The position numbers and the translations under genes are program-made. 34,503 nt of DNA from Cupriavidus neocaledonicus (GTDB taxonomy: Bacteria > Pseudomonadota > Gammaproteobacteria > Burkholderiales > Burkholderiaceae), in the NCBI RefSeq assembly GCF_000372525.1, contig NZ_AQUR01000105.1:1-34503 (forward strand), in the 5' to 3' direction. Positions 15,283 through 22,748 of the stretch are shown here, piece by piece. The notes beneath the pieces were generated by a model. It was not told the DNA's origin, searched no databases, and saw only the letters and a list, made by a program, of their open reading frames with translations. Every line of letters begins with the position of its first letter. Positions within the stretch are counted from its first letter, which is position 1.

Positions 15283-17040
15283 ATGACCGGCCAACCTTCC
15301 CCCCAGGGCAAGTTCCAGCCATTTGACAGACTACATCCTCGTGCCATCGATTTCACGATCGGCATGGGCACAGTCGCGGCATTCATGGCACTGGCATATC
15401 TGGTGCACGAAGCGCTGCTGCGTTACTGGGAGGTTTCATCGCTGCTTGCTGTCTGGCTTGGGGCTGGAATCGGGCTGATGGTCGGACTGTTTCTGGTCCG
15501 CAGGCGTAGGGTGAGGCATCGGTCGTCCCAGAAGAGCGCAAGCCTGGAAAAAAATGAAGCGCGCATGTCGGCGATCATTCGCTCGTCAGTGGAGGCGATC
15601 ATCACCGTGGACAGCGAGCAACGCGTTGTGCTGTTCAACCCCATGGCGGAAGCACTGTTCGCCTGGCCGGCCGAACTGGCTATAGGCCGCCCCCTTGGCG
15701 ATTTCATCCCCGAACGTTTTCGCGCCGCCCACGAAGAGCATGTGCGCCGGTTTGCTATTACTGGTGTCTCGGAGCGACAGATGGGTCGCCAACGCGCGCT
15801 TTTCGCCCTGAGGCGCGACGGCAGCGAGTTCCCGATTGAAGCGTCCATTTCCCAGACGGTTGAGGGCGGGACAAGATTGTTCACCGTCATGCTGCGGGAC
15901 ATCACCGAACGTGCGCGGGCTGACGAGGCGCTTCGTACGAGCCTGCAACGCGTGAAAGACAGCGAAGCGCGGCTGGCGGGCATCATCCGGTCGTCGATGG
16001 AGGCGATCATCACAGTCGACAGCGATCAGCGGGTCGTCCTGTTCAATCCCATGGCCGAGACACTGTTCGCGTGGCCTGCCGCCGAGGCGATTGGCCGCCC
16101 GCTTGCCGACTTCATTCCTGAACGCTTCCGGCAGGCCCACGAAGCGCACGTGCGCCGCTTTGGCGTGACCGGCGTGTCGGACCGCGCCATGGGGCGCCAG
16201 CGCGCGCTGTACGCGTTGCGCCGTGACGGCACCGAGTTTCCGATCGAGGCCTCCATCTCGCAAATCGCCGATCAAGGCACCCGACTGTACACCGTGATGC
16301 TGCGCGATATCACCGACCGCGTACGGGCGGAGGACGCCATGCGGCGTTCGCGCGAGGCGCTGCAACACTTGTCGGATAGCATCCTCTCCACCCGTGAGGA
16401 GGAGAAGCGCCGCATTGCCCGCGAACTGCACGACGACCTCGGCCAGCGTTTGAGTGCCATGAAAATGGATCTCGCCATGCTCGGCGCCGACCTGAAGGAA
16501 GGCAAGAGCATGCAATCCCTGCTGGCGGGCGTTGCGGCGATGAACATTGTGATCGACGAAACCGTGGCCTCGGTGCGGCGCATCGCCAGCGACCTGCGGC
16601 CGGCCTTGCTCGATGAGCTGGGGATGCTGCCGGCCATCGAATGGCTTGCCGGTGACTGCGCCAAGCGCTATGGGCTCTCGGTGGTTGTCGATGGGACAGA
16701 TATCGAGGTGCCCGAACAAGTGGCCATTGCCATGTTCCGTATCGTTCAGGAAGCGTTAAGCAATGTTGTACGGCATGCCAACGCGACGGAAGTCCGTATC
16801 CGCGTTGCACATGACCAGGGGCGGCTGGAGTTGCAGGTCCAGGACAATGGCGTCGGTTGGGACAAGGTCGTCGAGGACGATGAGCCACGGAAATCGCTCG
16901 GACTGCTTGGCATCCGCGAGCGCGCGCGTTTGCTGGGAGGAACGGTAGACATCGACAGCGCGCCAGGACAAGGCTTCTGTGTGGCAATCAGGATTCCCCA
17001 GGCAAAAAGAGAAGATATGGAGGCGGGGCCCGCGGGGTAA
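15283..17040 (+). CDS. Membrane histidine kinase with tandem PAS domains and HisKA_3 core
   Basis: 585 residues from the ATG at 15283. Two membrane helices (about 22-45 and 51-72) leave the rest in the cytoplasm. PAS1 (about 96-215) and PAS2 (about 232-351) are offset by 136 residues and about four-fifths identical by eye. Each has the pattern ERFRxAHxxHVRRF (His150, His286) and a following Arg before RRDGxEFPIEASIS (Arg171, Arg307), the positions used for heme and O2 in FixL. A HisKA_3 dimerisation domain follows with phospho-acceptor His383 in RRIARELHDDLGQRLS, then HATPase_c with an N-box (VQEALSNVVRHA) and G-box (DNGVGW, GLLGIRERA). Kinases of this class phosphorylate NarL-type regulators, so 1207-1854 is the likely partner. 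It is convergent with the hemerythrin ATPase, 19 bases between stops. Confidence 0.93.
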   Translation: MTGQPSPQGKFQPFDRLHPRAIDFTIGMGTVAAFMALAYLVHEALLRYWEVSSLLAVWLGAGIGLMVGLFLVRRRRVRHRSSQKSASLEKNEARMSAIIRSSVEAIITVDSEQRVVLFNPMAEALFAWPAELAIGRPLGDFIPERFRAAHEEHVRRFAITGVSERQMGRQRALFALRRDGSEFPIEASISQTVEGGTRLFTVMLRDITERARADEALRTSLQRVKDSEARLAGIIRSSMEAIITVDSDQRVVLFNPMAETLFAWPAAEAIGRPLADFIPERFRQAHEAHVRRFGVTGVSDRAMGRQRALYALRRDGTEFPIEASISQIADQGTRLYTVMLRDITDRVRAEDAMRRSREALQHLSDSILSTREEEKRRIARELHDDLGQRLSAMKMDLAMLGADLKEGKSMQSLLAGVAAMNIVIDETVASVRRIASDLRPALLDELGMLPAIEWLAGDCAKRYGLSVVVDGTDIEVPEQVAIAMFRIVQEALSNVVRHANATEVRIRVAHDQGRLELQVQDNGVGWDKVVEDDEPRKSLGLLGIRERARLLGGTVDIDSAPGQGFCVAIRIPQAKREDMEAGPAG

Positions 17041-17059
17041 GCAGACGTGGCGCCGCGCA

Positions 17060-19360
17060 TCAGCGGGCTGGCGCGTCTTCGCGCAACGCATGGAAGAGTT
17101 CGTCCTCCTGGGCACAGTGCAGCCTCAGGACGGCGTCGAGCCCGTAGAGCAGCCGCTGAAGCTCCTGGGTGCGGCCAGGCTCCGGCGCGTCGGGCACGGA
17201 GGCGTCGGCCATATGCTGTAGCTGCCGGATGACGCGAAAGATCTCGCGGTGCATCGCGCTCATCGCCGCCAGTGGATCATCGCCCCCGACCAGGCGCGCC
17301 AGGTGGGGGTAGAGTTGCGCATCGTCGAGCCGTTCGTGAGGCAAGAGCGTTCCGGTGAGCGCCGCACACAACTGGCGAAGTTCGGAGGCGGCAGCCTGTC
17401 CTGACAACGCCGGCACCCTTTCCGCGAGGCTGCGGATCTGCGCCATCAGCGGCGCCAGCGCAGCGTGCTCGCGGTTCAGCCGGTCCGCGGCGGCAGGAGA
17501 CAGGCGTTCGACGGATGCCGCCGGATCCGCGCGCAGGGCACGCAAGGCATTGGCGATGACCAGTACGTCGATCGCTTCCTGCAGCGCCGCGCCCGCCAGT
17601 GGTGGAAGGTATCCGAATGCCGCGGCTGCCATCGCGACAAAGGACAGGCCCATTCCGGTCATGGCACTCTGCGCGGCCAGCCGGCGCGACCGGCGTGCAA
17701 TGCGAATCGCGTCCACCAGCCGGTCGAGCCGGTCCACGAGCAGCACCACGTCGGCGGCCTCCGCAGAGGCCGCGGCACCGCGCGCGCCCATCGCCACGCC
17801 GACGTCGGCGGCAGCCAGCGCGGGCGCATCATTGACACCGTCGCCGACCATCAACACGATGCCATCGTGGCGCGCCGACTGAATTTCAAGTAGCTTTTGC
17901 CCGGGGGTAAGGTCCGCGTGCACCTCGGTGACGCCGAGCATGGCGCCAACGGTTTCGGCGACGTCGGGCCGGTCGCCGGTCAGCATGGCGAGCCGCCGTA
18001 TCCCCGCATTGCGTAGCAGGCGCAAGGCGCGTGGGGTGTCCAGGCGAATCTGGTCCGCGAATTGCAACGCGCCGACCACCACGCCATCCACCGCGACCAG
18101 AGAGACCGAGGCGCCCTCGCGGGCAGCCCGCTTCAGGATGTCCTGGCACCAGCTCGGGCCGGCGTCGCCGCCGGCTGCGAAGGCCGGCGATCCCACCGCC
18201 ACCAGATGGCTGCCGACTCGACCGCAGACACTGGCGCCGGCGGTTTCGGCGACGCCATACGGCAGGTCCAGCGACAGGCCCTGCTCGCGTGCCGCGATGG
18301 TGATGGCCTCGGCGGCGACATGCGAGGATGCCTGCGCCAGCGACGCGGCGAGACGCAGCGCTTCGGGTGCGGGCCAGGCAGGCACGCTTTCGATGGCGGC
18401 CAGGCGGGCCTTGCCGCTGGTCAGCGTCCCGGTCTTGTCGAAGAAGAGGATGTTGGCCTGGGACAGCGTTTCCAGCGCACCGCCGCCCTTGACCAGCACC
18501 CCGTGTCCGGCGCAGCGCGACACGCCGGATATGATCGCTACCGGTACGGCGAGAATCAGCGGGCAAGGGCTGGCGACGACCAGCACCGCCAGCGCCCGGG
18601 AGAGATCACCGCTGACAAGCCAGGCCCCCCCGGCAACAATGAGCGTGGCGGGAACAAGCCAGAGGGCGTAGCGGTCGGCCAGCCGCGCGGACGGCGGGCG
18701 TTCCGCGCGGGCGGAACACACCAGCCTCGCGACACCGGCGAAGGTACTGTCCGCCGCGGTGGCCGCGGCGACCATCTCGAACGGAGCGCCGGCATTCAGG
18801 ACGCTGCTGCGTACGGTCTCTCCCGTGGAGCGCTGGCGCGGCACCGACTCGCCCGTCAGTGCCGATTCGTCCACCGTGGCCGCGCCAAGCAGCGCCCCGT
18901 CGACGGGCACGACCTCGCCATGCCGGACCAGCAGGCGATCGCCGGGATGAATCGTATCGAGGCCGACCGTATGCCATTCGCCGCCGTCGAAGCGGTTGGC
19001 CGACTCGGGGGCGCGGCTGAGCAGCGCCGACATCTCACGCTGCGAACGCGCCTGCGCATAGTTCTCAATAGCCTTGCCGCTTTCGATCATCAGGGCCAGG
19101 ACGGCGGCGGCGAGGAACTCGCCGAGCCCGAGTGCCAGTCCGATCGCGAGCAACGCCAGCACATCGACGCCTGCCTGCTTGCGGCGCAGCGCCTGAACGA
19201 TGGCAATGGTCAGCGCAGCGGCGACGACCACCGCACCGGATGCCAAGGTCAGCCGGGCAACCAGCGTCTGGCCGAAGCCGAACAGCAGCAAGCCAGCCGT
19301 CAGCGTACTGGCCGCAACCGGCAGCAAGCCGGGGTCGAAGTCGCGAAACCCACCATGCAT
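17060..19360 (-). CDS. P1B-type metal ATPase with C-terminal hemerythrin domain
   Basis: 766 residues from the ATG at 19360. It lacks an N-terminal metal-binding domain and begins with membrane helices. Then come the actuator domain (DESALTGESVPR), the transmembrane metal motif SPCPLILAVPVA, phosphorylation site DKTGTLT (Asp308), and hinge GDGVNDAPALAAADVG, followed by QEAIDVLVIANALRAL. Residues from about 628 form a hemerythrin-like four-helix domain with metal-ligand-type residues: NREH (His632), LPHERLDDAQLYPH (His675, His686), MHREI (His704), and HCAQEDELFH (His748, His757). Fusions of P1B-5-type pumps to hemerythrin are known (Acidothermus; Nia of Sinorhizobium is a Ni/Fe exporter). The SPCP variant makes subgroup assignment uncertain. 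The diiron domain could report O2 or iron to the pump. No FNR box lies upstream. Confidence 0.88.
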   Translation of the reverse strand: MHGGFRDFDPGLLPVAASTLTAGLLLFGFGQTLVARLTLASGAVVVAAALTIAIVQALRRKQAGVDVLALLAIGLALGLGEFLAAAVLALMIESGKAIENYAQARSQREMSALLSRAPESANRFDGGEWHTVGLDTIHPGDRLLVRHGEVVPVDGALLGAATVDESALTGESVPRQRSTGETVRSSVLNAGAPFEMVAAATAADSTFAGVARLVCSARAERPPSARLADRYALWLVPATLIVAGGAWLVSGDLSRALAVLVVASPCPLILAVPVAIISGVSRCAGHGVLVKGGGALETLSQANILFFDKTGTLTSGKARLAAIESVPAWPAPEALRLAASLAQASSHVAAEAITIAAREQGLSLDLPYGVAETAGASVCGRVGSHLVAVGSPAFAAGGDAGPSWCQDILKRAAREGASVSLVAVDGVVVGALQFADQIRLDTPRALRLLRNAGIRRLAMLTGDRPDVAETVGAMLGVTEVHADLTPGQKLLEIQSARHDGIVLMVGDGVNDAPALAAADVGVAMGARGAAASAEAADVVLLVDRLDRLVDAIRIARRSRRLAAQSAMTGMGLSFVAMAAAAFGYLPPLAGAALQEAIDVLVIANALRALRADPAASVERLSPAAADRLNREHAALAPLMAQIRSLAERVPALSGQAAASELRQLCAALTGTLLPHERLDDAQLYPHLARLVGGDDPLAAMSAMHREIFRVIRQLQHMADASVPDAPEPGRTQELQRLLYGLDAVLRLHCAQEDELFHALREDAPAR

Positions 19361-19629
19361 GGTCCAGATAATTCCCGGAAATGGGCGGCACGCCGTTGTG
19401 CAGGGCGCTGGTCCCTGTGGGGTTAGCTCAGCACGAACGCGGGCGAGATGCGACGGGCAGTCGCCAGGCCCGGCTGGCGAACGGCACCAGGCATGCCGGG
19501 ACCGTACGGAGAAGGTGCGCGCCCTTGCCAACGCATGCCGGCGCGGACACTGAATGGGTGGCGAATCCGTGCTGCGGTGCAAGCAGGCAGGCCAATGGCA
19601 GCGCCCCGGAGGCACTGCCGGCCCGGAAA

Positions 19630-20205
19630 CTATCGCTGTGCGTCCGCCGGCTGGTTGCGCATCATGTTCCCCGGCGCCTTCATTCCGTCTCCACCCATCC
19701 CCATCCCCATCCCCATCCCCGAACCCATCCCCGAACCCATCCCGGATTCACTCGACATCGCCTGCATCATTTCCTGCATGAGGGCCATGTGACTACCCGC
19801 CATATCGCCGCACATCGGCATCTGGGCGGATGCGGTGCCTTTCCCGGCGGTGCCATTGCGCGCCGACATGCCGCCGGGACCTCCCATTGCCATCATGTCC
19901 TTGTGCATGATCGACATGGCGTTCTGCATGACCTGATGGCGCTCCGCCAGCAGGGCCTGGCGCTCTTCGGGCGTACTGGCGCGAGACAGCCGCTCCCGGA
20001 TCGCTCGCAGGTGAGCGACCTGGGCATCCAGCGCGGCATTGCCGGCAACTCCGGGCGCCGCGCCCACAGACTTGGCGGATGGCTTTTTCGGATGGTGCTG
20101 CTCGTGCTCCGCGCTCGCGGCCGGCGAAGCCGGCAAGGATGGGGGTGCCCAGCTTATCAGGGTGACCAGGGCGAGAACGCCGGAGAGCCGATGGATGGTG
20201 AACAT
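19630..20205 (-). CDS. Secreted Met/Gly-rich protein of unknown function
   Basis: 191 residues from the ATG at 20205, chosen for AGGAGG six bases upstream and a clear signal peptide (MFTIHRLSGVLALVTLISWA ... SLPASPAAS). The mature part starts His-rich (EHEQHHPKK), then has a helical segment (VAHLRAIRERLSRAS, EERQALLAERHQVMQNAM) and a C-terminal half dense in Met: SIMHKDMMAMGG, SHMALMQEMMQAM, and a run of Gly-Met repeats. Such Met/His content fits periplasmic copper binding, but there is no established family match, so this is inference. It has its own FNR promoter with a perfect box. It lies just upstream on the same strand of the hemerythrin ATPase, 269 bases apart. Confidence 0.7.
   Translation of the reverse strand: MFTIHRLSGVLALVTLISWAPPSLPASPAASAEHEQHHPKKPSAKSVGAAPGVAGNAALDAQVAHLRAIRERLSRASTPEERQALLAERHQVMQNAMSIMHKDMMAMGGPGGMSARNGTAGKGTASAQMPMCGDMAGSHMALMQEMMQAMSSESGMGSGMGSGMGMGMGMGGDGMKAPGNMMRNQPADAQR
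19692..19744. repeat. Tandem CCCATC-type repeats inside the Met-rich gene
   Basis: Runs of CCCATC and CCCGAACCCATC units encode the alternating Gly-Met stretch near the C-terminus of the minus-strand protein. The repeat is in frame (6- and 12-base units), so copy-number changes would lengthen or shorten the Met-rich tail without breaking the gene. Confidence 0.8.
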
Positions 20206-20244
20206 GGGGAACCTCCTATAAAAAAGAAATGGCCTTCCCGGTTC

Positions 20245-20285
20245 AAGGTATGCGGTACGCACGTCACCGAATTGATTGGGATCAA
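20245..20285 (-). promoter_or_regulatory. FNR-type class II promoter of the Met-rich protein
   Basis: TTGAT-TGGG-ATCAA (20272-20285) is a perfect consensus FNR box. On the minus strand TACCTT (20250-20245) stands at the standard 28.5-base offset; on the plus strand nothing -10-like stands at that offset, which fixes the direction. Transcription should start near 20237, about 32 bases before the ATG at 20205. Confidence 0.85.
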
Positions 20286-20522
20286 CAAGGGTGCCGGAGG
20301 TGACGACGTGGATGATGCGGCGAGATGCCCGTGGGTCCAGCTTGTCGACGCCGGACAAGGCACTGCCAACGGCCGCCCAGGAGGTTTCCAGGGCTCTTGT
20401 GGTGGGCTACGTCCGCCGGCGTTTGATTTCCTTGATGGACCGCAAGGGCGAGTGCCTTTCCGCGCCGATACTGAAGAGGAAAGCGAGGCTTTGCCTGCGC
20501 CGTGGTATGCGAGGAGGTTTTT

Positions 20523-20807
20523 ATGTCGGACAAGCTGGCAGCGACGAGCAATGATGAGCGCGTTCAAGCAATGAAGCGGCGGCTATCGAGATCAAGGCTG
20601 GTGACCGTTGGTTTTCTGCTTGTCATCGGCTACTTTCTCTGGACAGAGCACCGGGCCCATGTCATCCAGGCGCTGCCTTACCTGCTCCTGGCAGCCTGCC
20701 CGTTGATGCATCTGTTCATGCACCATGGGCACGGGCATGGTCATCACCGCGCAGAGAAGCGCGCGCAGGAAGGCAAAGAGACATCGTTGGAGGGCGGCGA
20801 TGACTGA
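20523..20807 (+). CDS. DUF2933-like small membrane protein
   Basis: 94 residues, GAGGAGG before the ATG. After a charged start (MSDKLAATSNDERVQAMKRR) there are two hydrophobic segments (about 28-42 and 52-66) and a His-rich end LMHLFMHHGHGHGHHRAEKR. This is the DUF2933 pattern, found in heavy-metal and copper resistance clusters; the His-rich tail may bind metal. Its stop overlaps the start of the methyltransferase gene (ATGACTGA), so they are translationally coupled. The 237 bases upstream (20286-20522) hold no promoter I can name. Confidence 0.8.
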   Translation: MSDKLAATSNDERVQAMKRRLSRSRLVTVGFLLVIGYFLWTEHRAHVIQALPYLLLAACPLMHLFMHHGHGHGHHRAEKRAQEGKETSLEGGDD

Positions 20808-21465
20808 GCAAGCGCAATACGGCTATGGGCTGTGGTCGCTGGTGATCATCAATTCTGCGGTATTCATCGTCTTCGCCTTCAGTTTTGCCAAGCCAAAGAC
20901 ATCTCGTGACTGGCGCTCCTTTGGCGCGTTCTCGGCGTTCATTGTTGCCCTCTTCACCGAGATGTACGGGATTCCCTTGACGATCTACCTCATGCTGCCG
21001 TGGCTTTCGGCCAGATTCCCTGGCATCGATTTCCTGTCGCACGACGCGGGTCATCTGCCCGAGATGCTGTTCGGCTGGCAAGGCAATCCGCACCTGGGGC
21101 CGTTCCATATCGCCAGCAATGTCCTTATCTTCGGCGGTTTCCTGATGTTGTCTTCCGCCTGGCGCGCTCTATACAAGGCGCAGCAGGAAGGGCGTCTGGC
21201 GACGACGGGTCTTTACGCCCACATCCGGCACCCACAGTATGTTGCGTTCATCCTCGTCATGGCCGGCTTCCTTCTGCAATGGCCGACGATTCTTACCTTG
21301 CTGATGTTCCCGGTCCTCACCTGGATGTACGTTCGCCTCGCCAGGGCGGAGGAACGGGAAGTGCTGGAGGCGTTCGGCCAGCAATATGAAGCGTACCGCA
21401 GGCGGACGCCCGGGTTCCTACCACGGATCCGAATCAGCACGATGTTCCGCGCCAGGCCTCGCTGA
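20800..21465 (+). CDS. ICMT/PEMT-like membrane methyltransferase
   Basis: 221 residues from the ATG at 20800, inside the end of the DUF2933 gene, with GGAGGG upstream. There are five hydrophobic segments. The C-terminal signature is that of isoprenylcysteine carboxyl methyltransferase and phospholipid methyltransferase families: TGLYAHIRHPQYVAFILVMA, then RLARAEEREVLEAFGQQYEAYRRRTPGFLPR, which forms the SAM site. Bacterial members of this group sit in metal-resistance gene sets and their substrate is usually unknown. It is the middle gene of DUF2933-ICMT-DUF5676. SAM could be supplied by the adenosyltransferase at 25695. Confidence 0.85.
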   Translation: MTEQAQYGYGLWSLVIINSAVFIVFAFSFAKPKTSRDWRSFGAFSAFIVALFTEMYGIPLTIYLMLPWLSARFPGIDFLSHDAGHLPEMLFGWQGNPHLGPFHIASNVLIFGGFLMLSSAWRALYKAQQEGRLATTGLYAHIRHPQYVAFILVMAGFLLQWPTILTLLMFPVLTWMYVRLARAEEREVLEAFGQQYEAYRRRTPGFLPRIRISTMFRARPR

Positions 21466-21489
21466 AGCGGCGCAACGAAGGAGGCAGCC

Positions 21490-21750
21490 ATAAACCCCGT
21501 CAAAACCGGCATCGTACTTTCCGTCACGGTGGTGTTGTTCTATCTGTTGTGTACCCTGGTCTGGATCTCAGTCCCGGAGACGTTCATGGGTTTCATGAAT
21601 GCGCTGTTTCACGGGCTCGATTTCAGCCGGATCCAGACGAGGCGGGCGTTATCCTGGTGGGATGTCGTGTATCCGGCCATCGTATTCGCGGTCTGGTTTT
21701 TCGCTGCCGGAGTCTTCTTCGCCTGGCTGCGCAACCGACTCGGAAAATGA
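21490..21750 (+). CDS. DUF5676-like membrane protein, apparent AUA start codon
   Basis: 86 residues if translation begins at the ATA at 21490. The codons after it (INPVKTGIVLSVTVVLFYLL) match the expected family N-terminus and AAGGAGG lies six bases upstream at the right distance, so the natural start seems to be ATA or a mutated ATG. The first conventional starts downstream (GTG at 21529 and 21532) would remove 13 residues and lie within the first membrane helix. Two hydrophobic segments are separated by TFMGFMNALFHGLDFSRIQ. It is the last gene after the methyltransferase. The protein may be translated poorly. Confidence 0.65.
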   Translation: MNPVKTGIVLSVTVVLFYLLCTLVWISVPETFMGFMNALFHGLDFSRIQTRRALSWWDVVYPAIVFAVWFFAAGVFFAWLRNRLGK

Positions 21751-21813
21751 GGATAGGCCTTCGATCACTGCCATCCGCGAGACGGACTCAGGCGCGCAGG
21801 TAGGCGCAGAATG

Positions 21814-21912
21814 CCCGCCCAGTTCGTCATCGAATTCGCGGCGTCCGTACGTCCCAGTAGTGACGCCGGCGGCGGCACAGATGTCCTGGATGGCGACGCT
21901 GTCAAGGCTACG
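21814..21912 (-). pseudogene. TetR-family regulator remnant (helix-turn-helix fragment)
   Basis: The minus frame reads RSLDSVAIQDICAAAGVTTG followed by a slightly broken TYGRREFDDE, the helix-turn-helix core of TetR regulators (usually ...VTTGAFYGRF.DK). No domain continues on either side in any frame, so this is a fragment. It sits in a 767-base stretch (21751-22517) with no intact gene. Confidence 0.5.
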
Positions 21913-22024
21913 CTGGCCCGGCACATTGCGTCCGGCGCGTCGCTGCGCATCGGTGGGGCGACCTGCACGGCTGTAGCGCGGCGGGGTAAAGCCGGCTGCC
22001 CATCCAGCGCGGACAACGGCCGGC

Positions 22025-22168
22025 CATCACGAGTACCCGATGCGACTGCGCTGGCGTCCCAAAACCATGGCCTCCTGGGACAACCGCTCGACCCGGCACT
22101 ACGCGATCCGGAATTACTTCCCGGTCGTACACGCGCGGCAGCCTCTGGCAGCGCCGAGCGCGCCATGA
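22025..22168 (+). pseudogene. TauD/TfdA-family dioxygenase, C-terminal remnant
   Basis: The plus frame from about 22025 to the TGA at 22166 gives HHEYPMRLRWRPKTMASWDN followed by RSTRHYAIRNYFP. This is the conserved end of Fe(II)/2-oxoglutarate dioxygenases of the taurine dioxygenase type (WR.....WDNR.T.H.A..DY), including the last iron-ligand His. Nothing upstream in frame belongs to the enzyme, so only the tail survives. Confidence 0.6.
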
Positions 22169-22346
22169 TGAAACTCGTCGTCTGACGAGCGAAGCGATTT
22201 TTCCAGGGCGTGCAAATGGTGGCAAGCGATGCCGCGGAAACCATGCAGATGAGCGCCATTGCATTGCAGCGAAACCTGACCAAGCGCGACTCCGATGGAA
22301 CCGCGCGCGCTGCATCTTCGTGTCGCGGAGGAGCTCGTCAACAAGG

Positions 22347-22409
22347 GGGATTCTTGCGGAGGTGGCACTGCAGCTGCGTGAGTCGGTGCGGGAAGTTGAT
22401 TGCGTCGGG
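22347..22409 (+). pseudogene. Possible GGDEF-domain remnant
   Basis: The short stretch GILAEVALQLRESVREVDCV resembles the segment before the GGDEF loop in diguanylate cyclases (LLxEVAxRLRxxVRexDxVaRlGGDEF). The loop itself is missing after what looks like a frame change. It could be chance, since the match is only about 20 residues. It adds to the case that 21751-22517 is a gene graveyard. Confidence 0.3.
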
Positions 22410-22517
22410 TTTCGGGGTCCGCGGGCCGATGACAACAGTGAAACAGCGGATGCGTTCGTACAAGTTTTCCCAGGCGTCTGCAGGACGGGAGCCAAGGGAG
22501 ATTCCGTGATAACAGGT

Positions 22518-22748
22518 TTAAAAGCCCTCTGTCCGACGTTTTTCTTCGAGTTCATGCTCGACTGCGTTTCGTATATCGCGCTCGCACTGTCTCGAAAGGC
22601 TAAGACCGATCCACACCACAGCGATCGGACATGACAGCAGAAGCAGGCCGATCAACAGAGTGAGCGGCGTTGTTCCAAACAAATAGACGACAGCTGCCGC
22701 GAGTAGTGTCGCAAGGGCAGCGCATATCCAGGCCGCCGCGTGTTTCAT
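22518..22748 (-). CDS. Small membrane protein coupled to the Cu ATPase
   Basis: 76 residues with two hydrophobic segments (about 5-24 and 29-50) and a charged helical tail (RDIRNAVEHELEEKRRTEGF). Its ATG overlaps the ATPase stop by four bases (ATGA), so translation is coupled. I recognise no family. A small accessory subunit for copper export is a reasonable guess from position only. Confidence 0.65.
   Translation of the reverse strand: MKHAAAWICAALATLLAAAVVYLFGTTPLTLLIGLLLLSCPIAVVWIGLSLSRQCERDIRNAVEHELEEKRRTEGF

Noticed and set aside
17401..17417. CTGTCCTGACA stretch resembling the palindrome
   Set aside because: It lies inside the hemerythrin coding region and lacks the 7-4-7 layout.
20430..20446. 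TTGAT-TTCC-TTGAT upstream of the DUF2933 gene
   Set aside because: This is a direct repeat, not the inverted repeat needed for an FNR box.
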